A stretch of DNA of 6,536 nucleotides from Acidobacteriota bacterium (lineage in GTDB: Bacteria; Acidobacteriota; Blastocatellia; Pyrinomonadales; Pyrinomonadaceae), in the NCBI GenBank assembly GCA_013698055.1, contig JACCVS010000614.1:1-6536 (forward strand), written 5' to 3'. Below the pieces are notes generated by a model. It did no database searches and was not told where the DNA came from. It saw only the letters and a list, made by a program, of their open reading frames with translations. Every line of letters starts with the position of its first letter. The stretch's first letter is position 1. Shown in pieces: positions 5,315 through 6,536 of this stretch. Both the position numbers and the translations under genes were made by a program.

Positions 5315-6205
5315 CTACTTCACTGTTGACTGCGCTGCAATCCTCTGTCGCACCGCTTCATAAAGCACGATGCCTGCGGCCACCGAAACATTCAATGATT
5401 CGATATGCCCCCGCACCGGAATGCTGACCAGCGCATCGCAACGCTCGCGTACCAGCCGATGCAACCCCGCTCCTTCGCCGCCTAGAAAAAGCGCCGAAGG
5501 TTGTGTCCAGTCCCACGCGGTATAAGGCGTCGGAGCATCCGCGCTTGTTCCAATCGTCCAGATGTTACGTTCTTTCAATGCCTCTATCAATCTCGTTAGA
5601 TTCGCGACGCGAGCCACGTTGATATGCTCCAAAGCTCCGGCTGCGGCTTTCGCCACGGTCTCGGTCAACCCGACAGCGCGACGCTCCGGCACAAAAACGC
5701 CATGAACGCCCGCGCACTCACCGGTTCGTAATATCGCGCCCAGATTTCGCGGGTCTTCCACGCCATCAAGCACTACTGCGAGCGGAGGGTCAACTGTTCC
5801 CACGCGCGAGGCGAGATTATCCAGCAACTCATCTGCATCCTTGTAGCTCGCCGCCGCAACCGTCGCGACCACGCCCTGATGATTCGCGCCTGCGCCAACG
5901 AGACGCGAGAGCTCGCCGCGCGGAGCGAAACGCACAGGTACATTTGCGCTCCGGGCATTCTCAACCAATTCGCGCAGACGATTGTGCCGTGCGCCTTCGG
6001 CAATCGTGATGCGCTCGATGTTACGTTGCCCCGCGCGCAATGCTTCAAGGACAGGTGAAACTCCGTAAAGCTGCGATTCTTCTACGCGCTCTGGAGAAAC
6101 GACTGAAACCGGCGCTTCAAAATGAGCTGGCTTCTGTCGTAACTCGCGCTCGTTTTGTGTTCCCATTTGATAACGGGGTGAATTATGTTCTCCGCGACGC
6201 TTCAT
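5315..6205 (-). CDS. rlmB: 23S rRNA (guanosine-2'-O-)-methyltransferase RlmB, TrmH/SpoU family
   Basis: The 296-residue protein is a SPOUT-superfamily (TrmH/SpoU) enzyme that should transfer methyl from S-adenosylmethionine to a ribose 2'-OH, for RlmB at G2251 in the 23S rRNA peptidyl-transferase region. Residues about 46-120 are the substrate-binding domain (LYGVSPVLEALRAG at 46-59; NHQGVVA at 108-114). The catalytic domain carries motif 1, DGVEDPRNLGAILRTGE (147-163, with Asn154 and Arg160), motif 2, LGGEGAGL (241-248, Glu244), and motif 3, IPVRGHIESLNVSVAAG (262-278), which forms the knotted cofactor site. The protein is about 45 residues longer than E. coli RlmB; the extra N-terminus is charged and probably disordered. 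The ATG at 6205 overlaps the preceding stop as ATGA, which suggests translational coupling; Met14 is an alternative start that would shorten the extension. A different TrmH-family target is possible, but the full-length two-domain architecture favours RlmB. Confidence 0.93.
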   Translation of the reverse strand: MKRRGEHNSPRYQMGTQNERELRQKPAHFEAPVSVVSPERVEESQLYGVSPVLEALRAGQRNIERITIAEGARHNRLRELVENARSANVPVRFAPRGELSRLVGAGANHQGVVATVAAASYKDADELLDNLASRVGTVDPPLAVVLDGVEDPRNLGAILRTGECAGVHGVFVPERRAVGLTETVAKAAAGALEHINVARVANLTRLIEALKERNIWTIGTSADAPTPYTAWDWTQPSALFLGGEGAGLHRLVRERCDALVSIPVRGHIESLNVSVAAGIVLYEAVRQRIAAQSTVK

Positions 6206-6536
6206 GCGCTCAATTCCGGTTGATGAAGTTGAAGGTAATAACGTAAACGTGAATAACGCGTGAACTGTATGTCGTTATCGCTTCTGGTGACGGCTTCCGT
6301 GCTGACGCGCCCCGGCCCCTTGCGACGCCAGCCGCGTGACTCCGTCTCCTGCTCAAGCGGCCACGCGGCGGCGAGCATCTGACGCAGACGATGATAGGAA
6401 TTATCGTAAACCGCTTCTGTCGCCCGCGCCCTCAATATTTCGATTAACGTCGCAAAGTTCTGTGCAGTCACCAACTTTTTCTGCGCGCCGAGACAGGAGA
6501 AATCAAAATTGTCTGCGGTGATGCGCCAGATCGTTG
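6202..6536 (-). CDS. Unrecognised protein, C-terminal part (5' end outside window)
   Basis: An open frame enters from the window edge and ends at TGA (6204-6202), giving at least 111 residues. I do not recognise the family. The visible part starts TIWRITADNFDFSCL, continues with a likely helix around LVTAQNFATLIEILRARATEAV and another around SYHRLRQMLAAAWPLEQ, then a basic stretch (GWRRKGPGR), and ends RLRYYLQLHQPELSA. There is no membrane segment, signal peptide or metal motif. An internal TTG at 6474 or GTG at 6471 could be a start, but no ribosome site precedes them and the frame stays open to the edge, so the gene probably begins outside. Its stop overlaps the rlmB start by four bases, so the two are likely in one operon. 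The regular codon pattern and this overlap are the main reasons to call it real. Confidence 0.6.
   Translation of the reverse strand, partial: TIWRITADNFDFSCLGAQKKLVTAQNFATLIEILRARATEAVYDNSYHRLRQMLAAAWPLEQETESRGWRRKGPGRVSTEAVTRSDNDIQFTRYSRLRYYLQLHQPELSA

Overview
The window carries seven protein genes, all on the minus strand, so transcription runs from high to low coordinates. Five genes are complete and two run off the ends. Base composition is moderately GC-rich by eye. I saw no rRNA, tRNA, insertion sequence, CRISPR array or phage gene. The content points to the chromosome of a free-living bacterium. A fused aroD-aroE gene, a soluble-head/membrane zinc-ribbon protein and heptad-based palindromic spacers would fit an Acidobacteria-like or related lineage, but that placement is inference and cannot be fixed from this sequence alone.

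Layout in transcription order. (1) 6536-6202: C-terminal part of an unrecognised protein, whose stop overlaps the next start as ATGA. (2) 6205-5315: rlmB, a SPOUT-fold 23S rRNA 2'-O-methyltransferase. (3) 5263-4709: a small zinc-ribbon protein with two membrane segments and a low-complexity tail. (4) 4562-3615: cysK, cysteine synthase, with its own plausible sigma70-type promoter and a strong ribosome binding site. (5) 3490-1940: a fused 3-dehydroquinate dehydratase / shikimate dehydrogenase, covering steps 3 and 4 of the shikimate pathway. (6) 1860-835: a ThiF/MoeB/HesA-type adenylyltransferase with the Bacillus-like extra C-terminal domain. (7) 703-1: N-terminal part of an exported beta-propeller protein.

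The genes mostly serve core metabolism: cysteine synthesis, aromatic precursors, activation of a sulfur-carrier protein for thiamine or molybdopterin, and ribosome maturation. CysK and the ThiF-like enzyme share a loose sulfur theme, since cysteine is the usual sulfur source for carrier-protein thiocarboxylates, but nothing else binds these genes into one pathway.

The most unusual structure is non-coding. Two intergenic spacers, cysK-aroDE and aroDE-thiF, each contain a long inverted repeat whose arms are built from degenerate 7-bp units kept in register. The two use different heptad sequences but the same architecture. Both lie just upstream of genes that lack a recognisable Shine-Dalgarno sequence, and neither has the U-tract of a standard terminator. 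I see no defence system, toxin system or biosynthetic cluster here.
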